Positions 1 to 8,472 of a stretch of DNA of 64,000 nt are shown here, piece by piece. A program made the translations under genes and the position numbers. The stretch is from Paenibacillus sp. FSL H8-0048. Its GTDB lineage: Bacteria > Bacillota > Bacilli > Paenibacillales > Paenibacillaceae. The notes beneath the pieces were generated by a model. That model searched no databases and had not been told where the DNA came from. It worked only from the letters and a program-made list of their open reading frames with translations. The DNA is taken from contig NZ_JBBODF010000001.1 in the NCBI RefSeq assembly GCF_038002825.1, positions 6,386,001 to 6,450,000 of the forward strand. Direction: 5' to 3'. The first letter of the stretch is position 1. The number at the start of each line of letters is the position of its first letter.

Positions 1-723
1 CGCACCCGAACCCTTACGCTGGCCCATCTGGTCCGCATAGGAGAAGCCGTCTTCCATGAGCTTCAGGACAGGCATGATGCCTTTGGCCGCATCCTCGACA
101 CCCTTAATCGTCTCGCCGCGCGAGCGCAGCTTGGACAGATTGACGGCAACGCCGCCCCCGATTTTTGACAGCTGCATGCAGGTATTCAGCACATAGTTGA
201 TCGAATTGAGCGAGTCATCCATTTCCAGCAGGAAGCAGGAGACCATCTCGCCGCGGCGGCTTTTGCCGGCATTGAGGAAGGTTGGTGTCGCCGGCTGCAG
301 GCGCTGTTCCATCATCGAGCGCGCGAGAGTACAGGCAGTTTCCACGTTGCCCCGTCCCAGATGCAGAGCCACTACCGCTACGCGGTCCGGATAATGCTCC
401 AGGTACTGCTTACGGTCATTGGTTTTGACGGCATAGTCGGTATAGAACTTGGAAGCCGCCATATAGGAAGGGAAGCGGAAATTATATTCATGGGCGATCC
501 GGTAGACATCCTCCATCTCAGCAGCGGAGTAGCGGTCGTACAGGTCCTCGTAGTAGTCATTTGCAATCATATAATCAATCTTGGCTTTCGTATCTGTGAA
601 GGTCAGGCTGCGCCGCTCCACATCCTGCATGAACTCGGCTACTGCCTCCTGGTCCTTATCCAATTGGAAAAAGCCGCTTTCGTCTCTCTTCATCAACATG
701 TTGTTCAATTCAATATGCCGCAA
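1..723 (-). CDS. nrdE: Class Ib ribonucleotide reductase large subunit, 3' part missing
   Basis: Reduces ribonucleoside diphosphates to deoxyribonucleotides in the cytoplasm, together with NrdF and NrdI. The 241 codons in the window read as the N-terminal part of NrdE: an ATP-cone-like start, then RFPSYMAASKFYTDYA, TPTFLNAGKSRRGEMVSCFLLEMDDS (first redox cysteine region) and QLSKIGGGVAVNLSKLR, ending at GQRKGSGA at the window edge. The start is a TTG at 723-721. It lies 9 nt after an AGGAGG (738-733) located inside the end of nrdI, so the two genes overlap by 14 nt and are probably translationally coupled. The rest of the protein, and probably nrdF, lie to the left of the window. The family assignment is very secure; the TTG start is inferred from the ribosome binding site. 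Confidence 0.95.
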   Translation of the reverse strand, partial: MRHIELNNMLMKRDESGFFQLDKDQEAVAEFMQDVERRSLTFTDTKAKIDYMIANDYYEDLYDRYSAAEMEDVYRIAHEYNFRFPSYMAASKFYTDYAVKTNDRKQYLEHYPDRVAVVALHLGRGNVETACTLARSMMEQRLQPATPTFLNAGKSRRGEMVSCFLLEMDDSLNSINYVLNTCMQLSKIGGGVAVNLSKLRSRGETIKGVEDAAKGIMPVLKLMEDGFSYADQMGQRKGSGA

Positions 724-1069
724 CCCGGTCCACCTCCTGTTTTATGCGCTGTACGTCCCCGAAGGTTCCAGACAATTCAAACTTGCCGACCACCGGTACG
801 TTGTAACGCTGTGCAATCAGATCTGCGCTGTGCGCGTATAGCTCACCCCAGTTTTTGTTGCCGCTTGCGGCGATGCCCTTCAGCCTGGAATGGTTTCGTT
901 CAAGGAATGTTGACACCTTCTCTGGAATCTGTCCAAATCCGGTAGTGTATGTAACAAGCACGTAAGGCTCGTCGATCGTCATATGCTCTTCGATTTGAAC
1001 CGCCGGAAGCTTCAATTTATTAATGAATCTTCTAACGTTGCCGGTCTTGGAATCGTAAGCAATCAACAT
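710..1069 (-). CDS. nrdI: NrdI flavodoxin-like protein for ribonucleotide reductase
   Basis: Small flavoprotein that helps form the dimanganese-tyrosyl cofactor of NrdF. The protein has 119 residues, the usual length. It opens with MLIAYDSKTGNVRRF, the flavodoxin-like phosphate-binding loop, and carries VTYTTGFGQIPE and AASGNKNWGELYA, typical of NrdI. The open frame continues upstream to 1162, but the ATG at 1069 follows an AGGAGG (1084-1079) at 9-nt spacing and matches the family N-terminus, so the longer version is rejected. It is the first gene of the nrdI-nrdE transcript and overlaps nrdE. Confidence 0.95.
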   Translation of the reverse strand: MLIAYDSKTGNVRRFINKLKLPAVQIEEHMTIDEPYVLVTYTTGFGQIPEKVSTFLERNHSRLKGIAASGNKNWGELYAHSADLIAQRYNVPVVGKFELSGTFGDVQRIKQEVDRVAAY

Positions 1070-1158
1070 GGCTCCTAACCTCCTATAACATGTAGCCCAT
1101 TCTACTTGACAAATGAAGAATAGCGGTTTTACTAGATTTATGGGCTTAGCTCTTATAT

Positions 1159-1212
1159 ACACTATATTTAGTAATGCTTAATCATTTTATATACCATATA
1201 TTGAAAAGTCAA
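1159..1212 (-). promoter_or_regulatory. nrdI promoter with two NrdR-box-like sites
   Basis: On the minus strand TTGACT (1212-1207) and TAAAAT (1189-1184) are separated by exactly 17 bp, a good sigma-A promoter. Two 16-bp sites resemble the NrdR box acaCwAtATaTwgtgt: 1159-1174 (plus-strand ACACTATATTTAGTAA) and 1191-1206 (ATACCATATATTGAAA). They start 32 bp apart, the three-turn spacing typical of NrdR operators. The upstream box fills most of the -35/-10 spacer. Repression by the ATP/dATP sensor NrdR is therefore likely (inference). Confidence 0.7.
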
Positions 1213-1658
1213 GCGGTGAACAAGCCCTCACAGCCGCCCAAAATGCCTCTCTAAATCGCCAATCCCACGCCCCGCCTGCATTCTATTCTCTTATAATTAA
1301 TTAGTATTTTTTTTAAGCATTTTGCTGCGTTGAGGAATGGCTCGAACGGGGCATTTGGAGAAGGGGAAGCGGCTATAAAATTTGAAAGCGCTCTGCCGTC
1401 GGCGGATGGAGTTTTGATGGCACTTCTTACATTAGACGCTGCTCCAATTTTTTGGGGGATCAGATCTGTTGTATTTTGTACACTTGATTTCAGCTAACAG
1501 GGGCTAATTGAGCAGATTCTCGAAATTCTAATGCAGGAACTGCAATCAGTACATTCAGCAAACAATAATTGATGGCGAGGGCGGCGTGCCCCAAGATTTT
1601 CAATAACAGGGAACCATATCGGTCGGCAGGAGTCTTATTAGGTGAGAGGGGAGAGAAC
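1213..1658. other. 446-bp intergenic region between divergent nrdI and the ECF sigma gene
   Basis: No gene is supported here. The stretch around 1290-1320 is AT-rich, with a TATAAT at 1292-1297 but no convincing -35 partner. The promoter of the sigma factor gene should lie in this region, but I could not place it. The ribosome binding site for the sigma gene (GAGGGGAG) is at about 1645-1653. Confidence 0.5.
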
Positions 1659-2195
1659 ATGCAGAGTAAAGAACTAACGTATAGCATGACCTGTGCCTCA
1701 TCGGTATCGCTGCGTGAGATGATGGAGACCTACGGGCAGGATGTATGGAATTATGCTTTTTTCTTAACCCGCAGCCGGGAGCAGGCGAATGATATCAGCC
1801 AGGAGGTATTCCTCAAGGCCTACAAGAGCATCGGCAAGTACCGGGGACAGTCCACTCTGAAAACCTGGCTGCTCACCATTACCCGCAACACCGCGTTCAG
1901 CTTAAGGAAGAGCAGCTTCTGGCGGAGGTTCGTTCCGCTGGGCAGCCATCAGGATAAGGGGGGTGCCTTGTCCGCAGAACAAGAGGCTATCGGCAATCAG
2001 TATGCGAACCGCATCTGGGAGATCATCATGGAGCTGCCGGACAAGTACCGGGAGGTGCTGGTGCTGGATATTCAGCAGGATCTGTCAGTCGCTGAGCTGT
2101 CCGCGCTGCTTGGAATCGCGCAGGGGACGGTCAAATCCAGGCTCGGACGGGCCAGAATGAAAGTGAGAGCAGCGATGAAGGAGGAAGACCAGTGA
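1659..2195 (+). CDS. ECF-type RNA polymerase sigma factor
   Basis: A 178-residue sigma-70 family protein of the extracytoplasmic-function type. Region 2 is seen as YGQDVWNYAFFLTRSREQANDISQEVFLKAY, followed by TLKTWLLTITRNTAF. Region 4 is the helix-turn-helix LSVAELSALLGIAQGTVKSRLGRAR near the C-terminus. There is no long N-terminal extension, so the ATG at 1659 behind GAGGGGAG is preferred over the ATG at 1569. The gene overlaps the next one by 4 nt (GTGA), the usual sigma / anti-sigma arrangement. Target promoters and the stimulus cannot be read from the sequence. Confidence 0.9.
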   Translation: MQSKELTYSMTCASSVSLREMMETYGQDVWNYAFFLTRSREQANDISQEVFLKAYKSIGKYRGQSTLKTWLLTITRNTAFSLRKSSFWRRFVPLGSHQDKGGALSAEQEAIGNQYANRIWEIIMELPDKYREVLVLDIQQDLSVAELSALLGIAQGTVKSRLGRARMKVRAAMKEEDQ

Positions 2196-3343
2196 AGACA
2201 AGACAAGAGCATGAGCAAGTGAAGGTGATGAGCGGGGAGAAGGACTGGTATAAGCAAGCCGGACGGAGTCCGCTTGTAGAACCGGGATTCACGCCACAGC
2301 TTATGGCGCGGATTGAAGAGGCTGCCCATGAATCCTCTAATCGTACAAGCCGCCGCCGCTTCAGCCGTATGGCTGCCTTCGGCGGACTGGCAGCCATCCT
2401 GCTGCTTGGCGCGCTGGTCTGGCCATTTGGCCCAGGGGCCGGGCTTGATCCGGCAGGGAGGCTCGCAGCGGTCTTTAAGCCTGACTCGGGAGCGGCTGTG
2501 GTGCAGCCGGCGGTGTCACCTTCGGCTACTCAGAACGCTGCTTCACCAGCATCGCCGCAAGCTTACAACCCGCCGGTTGGTTCTGCAGAGTTCGAGCTTG
2601 GCGGAAGGAAGTATTACATGCCCTTATCGTTGGACAGAGATAAGACCCGTGCGCGTGCCGTTGAGACCAACGCCGGGATTGTCTGGTCGCCCCCGCCTCC
2701 GATGGTCAATTACAGCAAGCCCAAGTACACCCATCCTACGGAACCTTACACATTGTATCTGTCACCAAAAGGCCAGTCCGAGCTATCTGAAGCTACGGCT
2801 AAACGGATCTACACCTTACCGCTGTATGCAGGCGGTTCGCAGCGTTATTATGAGCTTACGGGGATCTGTGATGGAGGGGACTATATAGTGCTGGGTATCG
2901 GGACGATCACCTTGGGGAAAGGGATAGGAATGACACCTGAAAAGTTAACCGTTTTGAATTTAAAATCAGCCGCAGCAGGTGAAACAATAACCCCGCAGGA
3001 ACTGTTAGATTTAAGCAGCTTAGGTGACAAATATTCCTTGTACAGATCCTTTATTGCTATTGATAAATATAATAGCGAGATGCTGCTTGTATATTACAGT
3101 GATGATAAAAAGAATGGTTATGACATTCATGGCAATCTGTACGATATTGCTACTGGAGCGGTACAGAATATAAACAGCAAAATTGGCATGGATGTTCAAG
3201 GCCAGCAGCAGACGGCAATTTATGAAGTAAACGGGAAGAAGCGGAAAGCGGATGTCGTTTTGCTCCTCGGTCAGCAGTGGTATTATGATTGGTTTTATCA
3301 GGAGCACGGACAGCAGATTGATCCTGCCAAGACAGGGAAGTGA
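2192..3343 (+). CDS. Putative anti-sigma factor, single-pass membrane protein
   Basis: A 383-residue protein whose GTG start overlaps the stop of the preceding sigma gene. About 58 cytoplasmic residues, rich in charge, precede one hydrophobic segment (about 60-80, AAFGGLAAILLLGALVWPF). A Pro/Ala/Ser-rich stretch and a roughly 250-residue extracytoplasmic domain with no motif I recognise follow. The cytoplasmic part lacks the H-x3-C-x2-C zinc motif of classical anti-sigma factors. The role is inferred from the overlap and the topology. It would hold the sigma factor at the membrane and release it on an envelope signal. Confidence 0.7.
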   Translation: MKTRQEHEQVKVMSGEKDWYKQAGRSPLVEPGFTPQLMARIEEAAHESSNRTSRRRFSRMAAFGGLAAILLLGALVWPFGPGAGLDPAGRLAAVFKPDSGAAVVQPAVSPSATQNAASPASPQAYNPPVGSAEFELGGRKYYMPLSLDRDKTRARAVETNAGIVWSPPPPMVNYSKPKYTHPTEPYTLYLSPKGQSELSEATAKRIYTLPLYAGGSQRYYELTGICDGGDYIVLGIGTITLGKGIGMTPEKLTVLNLKSAAAGETITPQELLDLSSLGDKYSLYRSFIAIDKYNSEMLLVYYSDDKKNGYDIHGNLYDIATGAVQNINSKIGMDVQGQQQTAIYEVNGKKRKADVVLLLGQQWYYDWFYQEHGQQIDPAKTGK

Positions 3344-3420
3344 CGGGGCTCCTAATTATTTTACGTGGATCTTATAGATAATTTACTAAAAAAAAGCTAT
3401 ACTTTTTGATAATCTCTCTA

Positions 3421-3443
3421 AGTAAACTTGGTTAATGTTTACT
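3421..3443. promoter_or_regulatory. Perfect inverted repeat upstream of the LacI-type regulator, candidate operator
   Basis: AGTAAAC (3421-3427) and GTTTACT (3437-3443) are perfect inverted arms around a 9-bp spacer. They lie 34 bp before the regulator's ATG and just downstream of a GATAAT-like -10 (about 3399-3404). This position suits autoregulation. Which protein binds is not known. Confidence 0.5.
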
Positions 3444-3477
3444 TCTGGAGTGGATATCGAAGAGTGGAGCGGGATCA

Positions 3478-4494
3478 ATGAAGAAGCTGACTATTGAGGA
3501 TGTGGCCCAGAAAGCGGGTGTATCGAAAAGCACAGTCTCGCAGTTTTTGAATAAACGGTTCAAGTATATGAGTGAGGCGACCAAAAACCGTATTGCGGAG
3601 GTTATCGATGAGCTGAACTACCAGCCTAACGGGCTTGCCCGCAGCCTTAAGCAGAACCGCACGCATATGGTTGGCATTATTGTGGCCAATATAGATTATT
3701 CGCTGTCCATTCAGTGCATCCGGGCGATTGAGAATGAGCTGCAGCGTCACGGCATCCAGGTGATTATCTGCAACTCGGATGAGAATGCGGACAAGGAGAA
3801 TACCTATGTGGAGACGCTGGTTGCCCGTCAGGTGGATGGCCTGATTATTTTCCCGGCGGGAGATCAGCCTGCGCCTTACACAAGGTTAATTGAAGCAGAA
3901 TATCCGCTGGTCTTCATGGACCGGCTGGTTGACGGCATTACGACCCAGAGCCTGCTGCTGGATAATGAAATGGCGGTAAAGACTGCTATCCGGGAACTGA
4001 CCGGCCACGGCCATGAAGCGATTGCTATTCTATCCCTGCCGCTTGGCGTACATGCGATTACCCCGCGTAAAGAGCGAATGAGCGGGTACAAAAAAGCGAT
4101 GGAGGAAGCAGGTCTGCCGCTGCTAGATTCGTATATGCGCAGTGTGTCGCGCGAAGATATCGCTTCCGCACTGGACGAGCTGCTGCAGCTGCCCCAGCCG
4201 CCGACAGCGCTGCTTGCCGCCAATGATCTGGTGCTGGGCGAGGTCCTTAAATATGCGAACCGTAAGGCCATCTCCATCCCCGGCCAATTGTCAGTGATCG
4301 GCATTGACGATGCGGAATTCGCCCGGATCTATAATCCCGATATTACAACGATCCGCCAGCCCGCCTACGAGATGGGGATGCAGGCAGCGAAGATCATGCT
4401 CTCCTTGATCAACGACACGGACGGCGCGATCCCCATCACCTACAGATTCCCGCCTTCCTTGCAGCAGGGCGATTCAGTGCAGCCTCCCGCTTAG
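3478..4494 (+). CDS. LacI/GalR family transcriptional regulator, KdgR-like
   Basis: A 338-residue repressor-type protein. The N-terminal LacI helix-turn-helix is LTIEDVAQKAGVSKSTVSQFLN, followed by the hinge (NYQPNGLARSLKQNRTHMVGII) and a periplasmic-binding-like sugar sensor ending SVIGIDDAEFARIYNPDITTIRQP. GTG- or ATG-rich alternatives are absent, and the ATG follows GGAGCGGG. It is monocistronic, with a strong terminator behind it. It sits at the edge of the carbohydrate locus, 11-13 kb from kdgK and kdgA. This suggests a ketodeoxygluconate- or sugar-responsive repressor, but the effector is inferred only from context. Confidence 0.85.
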   Translation: MKKLTIEDVAQKAGVSKSTVSQFLNKRFKYMSEATKNRIAEVIDELNYQPNGLARSLKQNRTHMVGIIVANIDYSLSIQCIRAIENELQRHGIQVIICNSDENADKENTYVETLVARQVDGLIIFPAGDQPAPYTRLIEAEYPLVFMDRLVDGITTQSLLLDNEMAVKTAIRELTGHGHEAIAILSLPLGVHAITPRKERMSGYKKAMEEAGLPLLDSYMRSVSREDIASALDELLQLPQPPTALLAANDLVLGEVLKYANRKAISIPGQLSVIGIDDAEFARIYNPDITTIRQPAYEMGMQAAKIMLSLINDTDGAIPITYRFPPSLQQGDSVQPPA

Positions 4495-4583
4495 CCGGAA
4501 TAGCAACAGGCGGTATGAACGTCCCCGTAAGGCTTTATTTTGCCCGGATGCCGCGAACCTTTTCGGGCCTCCGAAAAGACCGG

Positions 4584-4626
4584 AAAACCGCTAAAAACCT
4601 TGATTTAAGGATTTTAGCGGTTTTTT
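4584..4626 (+). terminator. Rho-independent terminator after the LacI-type regulator
   Basis: AAAACCGCTAAAA (4584-4596) pairs with TTTTAGCGGTTTT after a short AT-rich loop, and a T run follows. The long, nearly perfect stem may also work on the opposite strand. Confidence 0.85.
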
Positions 4627-4683
4627 AATTGATTAGGAAATCGTGATTTTCGTTCGATGCGGTGGAGGCGTGTGAGCTGGATA

Positions 4684-4872
4684 TGGTCGAAAAACCGACC
4701 ACAATGGGGATGCCGCAGTCATTTTGTTGTTTCCCCCTTCCTGGACTTAACTTCTGCTGTCTAACGAGCAAGTTATCTTGACGCCGGGCCGCAGCAGCCG
4801 TATGGTACAAGTGACAAGAACCGACAACCAAAGGGAGGTACAGGGTACATGCTTCAGAAGGGAATGTTATGA
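4684..4872 (+). promoter_or_regulatory. Leader of the sensor kinase gene: candidate promoter and 7-codon mini-ORF
   Basis: TTGACG (4778-4783), a 17-bp spacer and TATGGT (4801-4806) form a moderate sigma-A promoter. Downstream, GGGAGG (4833-4838) lies 10 nt before an ATG at 4849 that opens a 7-codon frame (MLQKGML). Its TGA overlaps the kinase ATG as ATGA (4869-4872). Translation of the kinase may therefore be coupled to this mini-ORF. A small perfect hairpin (TGGTCG/CGACCA, 4684-4701) lies further upstream. The region 4500-4868 holds no other gene. Confidence 0.5.
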
Positions 4873-6677
4873 ATACATTGACAGCCTATGGCCGCAAGCT
4901 CTGGCGGCAGATCGCCGGCAGGTATTACCGGATATCCATCAAACAGAGAATTCTGTTCTCGTTCATCGTGCTGATCACACTGTCCATCGGTGCAATGGGC
5001 ACCTTCTCGTATTGGATTGCCGCGCAGGAGATCGAGGATAACGCCTACGCCGGCAGCCGGGAGACGGTAAGCAAGACGGCACAGCTGCTGGATTCCCGCC
5101 TGAATGATGTGGCGCTGTCCGTGCAGTCCCTGATGCTGAGCGATGCGTACCGCAAAATGATGCTTGATGTGTTCAGCCACGATGTGTCAAATTACTATGT
5201 GCATCTGTCGGATCTGCAATATGTGCTCTCCCAGGCAACGTTCAACCAGCCGATCATTGAGAATGTGCTGATCGTTACCCCGATTGGCGATTTCTATTCC
5301 ACTACGCAGATCCGGGCGCAGGACAACTCGTTCTACGGTTCGGAATTATATGATCTGAGCAAGGAGCAGCCGGGCGGCTACTGGGCCAAAGGACATTATG
5401 ACCGGTTGTTCACAGGCAACCAGCGGGTGGTCTCCTTCGTAGTCAGGGGGATTTATGAATACCCTTACACGCCGATCAGTAATGTATTTATTGTGGTCAA
5501 TATCAGGGAGGGCCGGATAGATGAGCTGCTGAATACAGGCCGAGAACAAGCAGGGAGGAATTATTATCTGGTGAGCAGGGAAGGAGAGGCGGTGGTGGAG
5601 TCCCGCTGGCCGTTCCGGGGCAGGTTCCCCTGGAAGCCGGTGCTTGCCGAAGCCGGGACAGCAGCCGATCCGCAGGATCACTATTACAGCTACGGAGGCA
5701 AGGAATATCTGGTTAATTATACAGGCTCAGCCTCATCGCCAGACTGGATCATCTCCGGGATGCAGTCACGGGACCAGCTGCTGGGCAAGCTGCAGCGGGT
5801 GCAGCGCATCACCCTCTATGTCATCGTTGTTTTCCTGCTGGCCACCTGGCTGATCTCCAATCAGCTGACATCTGTGCTGCTGAAGCCGCTGTTCAAGCTG
5901 CGGCGGCTGATGCGCAGAGTCGAAGAGAACCAGCTCAGTGTGGTGTATGAGAGCCGTTATGAGGACGAGGTGGCCCAGGTCGGCTTTCAGTTCAACCGGA
6001 TGATGTCGGAGATTAAGACGCTGATCGCGGATGTGAAGACCAAGGAGGAGGGTAAACGGCATGCAGAGATCCGTGCCCTTACGGCGCAGATGGAGCCGCA
6101 CTTTCTGTACAATACCCTGAATACCATCTATTGCAAATCGGTCATGGGCGAGAATGACGATGTGAATGAGATGATCCTGTCCTTATCGCAGATGTTCCAG
6201 ATCGGGCTCAGCGGAGGCAAGGATCTGATTACACTTGAGGATGAGCTGTCCCACATGCGGGAGTATTTCGCCATTCAACAGAAATGCTATGAAGGATTGT
6301 TTGAATACACGGTGACGGTAGAGGACGAAGCCCTGCTGTCCTGCCTGCTGCCGAAGATTATCCTGCAGCCGGTGGTGGAGAACAGCATTCAGCATGGCTT
6401 CAGCGACCGGACAATAGGAGGCAGCATAGACATCACGGTCACCCGGGAGCAGGGGCTGCTGCATATTTGCATTACCGACAACGGACGGGGGCTCGATGCT
6501 GCACAGGTCAAGCAGGGGATGGCCATAGCCCCGCAGTCCAGAAAAGGCTATGCCCTGTTCAACATCAGGCACCGGCTGGCCTTGTATTACGGGGCCGAAG
6601 CCCGTATGGACGTTAGCGGCGGGCCAGGTAAGGGATCACAGACGGATCTGTGGATTCCGTCAGGGGAGGAGCGATGA
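4869..6677 (+). CDS. YesM-type sensor histidine kinase
   Basis: A 602-residue membrane sensor kinase. One transmembrane helix is at about 29-51. An extracellular Cache-like sensor of about 260 residues follows, then a second helix at about 313-333 and a HAMP linker. The His_kinase domain contains MEPHFLYNTLNTI, with His411 as the likely phosphoacceptor, and the ATPase domain has N-box PVVENSIQHGF and G-box ITDNGRGLD. This is the architecture of B. subtilis YesM and LytS-type kinases. The AraC-type response regulator starts 4 nt after the stop, so the two are a pair. In Paenibacillus such pairs usually control neighbouring glycan importers, which here begin 170 bp downstream. The ligand is unknown. 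Confidence 0.93.
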   Translation: MNTLTAYGRKLWRQIAGRYYRISIKQRILFSFIVLITLSIGAMGTFSYWIAAQEIEDNAYAGSRETVSKTAQLLDSRLNDVALSVQSLMLSDAYRKMMLDVFSHDVSNYYVHLSDLQYVLSQATFNQPIIENVLIVTPIGDFYSTTQIRAQDNSFYGSELYDLSKEQPGGYWAKGHYDRLFTGNQRVVSFVVRGIYEYPYTPISNVFIVVNIREGRIDELLNTGREQAGRNYYLVSREGEAVVESRWPFRGRFPWKPVLAEAGTAADPQDHYYSYGGKEYLVNYTGSASSPDWIISGMQSRDQLLGKLQRVQRITLYVIVVFLLATWLISNQLTSVLLKPLFKLRRLMRRVEENQLSVVYESRYEDEVAQVGFQFNRMMSEIKTLIADVKTKEEGKRHAEIRALTAQMEPHFLYNTLNTIYCKSVMGENDDVNEMILSLSQMFQIGLSGGKDLITLEDELSHMREYFAIQQKCYEGLFEYTVTVEDEALLSCLLPKIILQPVVENSIQHGFSDRTIGGSIDITVTREQGLLHICITDNGRGLDAAQVKQGMAIAPQSRKGYALFNIRHRLALYYGAEARMDVSGGPGKGSQTDLWIPSGEER

Positions 6678-6680
6678 GGC

Positions 6681-8300
6681 ATGGAGCCGGACAGGTTCAA
6701 ATTATGTGTAATTGACGATATCAAAAGTGTGGTGGACATGGTCTCGCGCAAGCCGCCGTGGCAAGAGCACGGTATTGAGGTCGCCGGTACGGCGCTTGAC
6801 GGCGAAGCGGGGCTGCAGCTCATCCGCGAGACCCGGCCGGACATTGTGCTGACGGATATCCGGATGCCAAGAATGGACGGCCTGCAGATGACCCGGGCGA
6901 TTCTGGAGGTGCTGCCGGACTGCAAGATTATTATCCTCAGCGCCTACTCGGAGTTCTCTTATGCCCAGGAAGCCATCCGGCTGGGAGCGCTGGATTTCGT
7001 GAAGAAGCCCTTTTCCCTGGAGGAGATTGTGAATGCGGTGCTTAAGGCCAGGGAGCTGTGCCGGGAGGAGCGGCAGGAGAGCGCCAGACTTGCTGTGATG
7101 GAGGCCAAAATCAGGGAAAGTCTGCCCATCCTCCGCCAGGAATATCTCACCTTCCTGCTGCACCACCAGACGACAGAGGCGGATGCCCGTTCCCGCTGGG
7201 CCTACCTTGATATCCCGCTGGACCAGCATGATTTCTTCGTGTTTGTCGCCGAGATTGATCATTTCGCGGAGAAGCTGAGCGGACAGCCTGTGCAGGAGGT
7301 CGAGCTGCTAAGGTTCAGCCTGCACAATATTCTCGAAGAGACGATTTCCGCCCTGACCCGCGGCGTTATTATCCGGGAGGCGACAGACCGGTATATCTGC
7401 ATCATGAACGGCTCGGACCCGGAGACCGCCGCGCTGATTACGGAGGCCTGCTGCATGAATGTAAGCCGCTTCTCGCGGCATACCATTTCTATTGGCGTGG
7501 GTCTGGGCGCGGCGGCGATTCAGGAGCTGGGCACGGCCTACAGGCAGGCGCTTAGCGCACTGGGGTATCATTTCTATACCGGGGGGGGCGGGGTCTATCA
7601 TTATAGCAACATCGAGAATAAACCGCTCTCGCTCCACAGCTATTCCGCCGCCGCCGAGCAGGAGCTGCTGTTCGCGCTGCGTTCCGGCAATTCCGCCAAA
7701 AGCCTGCAGGTGCTGGACCAGCTGTTCTCGGAGCTGCTGGACAGCGGGCTTTTGCCTGATCCGCGTTATGTTGAAAGTGTCGGCTATGAGCTGAGCTCCA
7801 GGATCTGCCGGGTCCTGCTGGAGCAGTTCCCTTACGGGCAGGTGGAGCCGCTGGAACTCAGAATTGCCGCCATGAAGAATCAGGTGCATCCTTCCCTGCA
7901 GGATATCCGGGACCTGCTGTCCTGGCTGTGCCGGGAGGCCTGTGCAATGGTTACAGAGGCCCGTTCCCTGGAGTCCACGCGGATTATCCGCCAGGCCGTC
8001 GAATATATCCGTAGTCATCTGGATACGGGGCTGTCGCTGGAGCAGATGGCGAAGCAGATTAACCTAAGCCAGGGGTATTTCTCCAATCTGTTCAAGAAGG
8101 TGCAGGGGATTTCGTTCCAGCAGTATGTGATGCATGAGAAGATGGAGAAGGCGAAGGCGATGCTGATTAGCGGCCGGCAGGTTCAGGAGATCGCCCAGGA
8201 TCTGGGGTATGAGCACAGGCGCTATTTCAGCGAGGTGTTCAAGAAATATACCGGCATGACCCCGTCCGAGTTCAAATTGCATTATCTTGGAAAAGAATAG
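6681..8300 (+). CDS. YesN-type response regulator with AraC DNA-binding domain
   Basis: A 539-residue regulator. The N-terminal receiver domain has the acidic pair DD (12-13), the phospho-acceptor Asp59 in VLTDIRMPRMDG, and the KP pair in FVKKPF. A roughly 300-residue middle region of unknown detail follows. The C-terminal AraC/XylS double helix-turn-helix (about 435-535) includes LSLEQMAKQINLSQGYFSNLFKKVQGISFQQYV and GYEHRRYFSEVFKKYTGMTPSEFK. It is co-transcribed with the kinase; its ATG follows GGGGAGGAGC. It probably activates the promoter of the binding-protein gene immediately downstream (inference from position). Confidence 0.93.
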   Translation: MEPDRFKLCVIDDIKSVVDMVSRKPPWQEHGIEVAGTALDGEAGLQLIRETRPDIVLTDIRMPRMDGLQMTRAILEVLPDCKIIILSAYSEFSYAQEAIRLGALDFVKKPFSLEEIVNAVLKARELCREERQESARLAVMEAKIRESLPILRQEYLTFLLHHQTTEADARSRWAYLDIPLDQHDFFVFVAEIDHFAEKLSGQPVQEVELLRFSLHNILEETISALTRGVIIREATDRYICIMNGSDPETAALITEACCMNVSRFSRHTISIGVGLGAAAIQELGTAYRQALSALGYHFYTGGGGVYHYSNIENKPLSLHSYSAAAEQELLFALRSGNSAKSLQVLDQLFSELLDSGLLPDPRYVESVGYELSSRICRVLLEQFPYGQVEPLELRIAAMKNQVHPSLQDIRDLLSWLCREACAMVTEARSLESTRIIRQAVEYIRSHLDTGLSLEQMAKQINLSQGYFSNLFKKVQGISFQQYVMHEKMEKAKAMLISGRQVQEIAQDLGYEHRRYFSEVFKKYTGMTPSEFKLHYLGKE

Positions 8301-8420
8301 GAATCAGCAGGGGAGGGATTTCCGCAGGGCGGAGATTACCTCCCTTATCTGTATAGAACTCCTGCAAATATCTGCCCTTAATGTGGGCTTACCCGCCTTA
8401 TCCGGATGCGCCAATCCGTC

Positions 8421-8426
8421 TATAAT
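8421..8426 (+). promoter_or_regulatory. Candidate -10 of the sugar-importer operon
   Basis: TATAAT lies 47 bp before the binding-protein ATG, and the -35 position has only a poor match (TTATCC). A good -10 with a weak -35 is what an activator-dependent promoter would show, which fits control by the adjacent YesN-type regulator. An imperfect GGGAGG...CCTCCC hairpin at 8313-8344 separates this gene from the regulator. Confidence 0.45.
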
Positions 8427-8472
8427 CAATTTGTAAGCGAATACAGAAGGGATATATAAGGGGGAACTACCA

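Noticed and set aside
361..945. 194-residue plus-strand open frame over nrdE/nrdI
   Set aside because: It lies antisense to clearly coding nrdE and nrdI, has no ribosome binding site and no recognisable protein features.
1383..1396. cre-like (CcpA) site TGAAAGCGCTCTGC
   Set aside because: Matches 12 of 14 positions but fails at the symmetric end, and lies far from the ECF sigma gene with no carbon-metabolism context.
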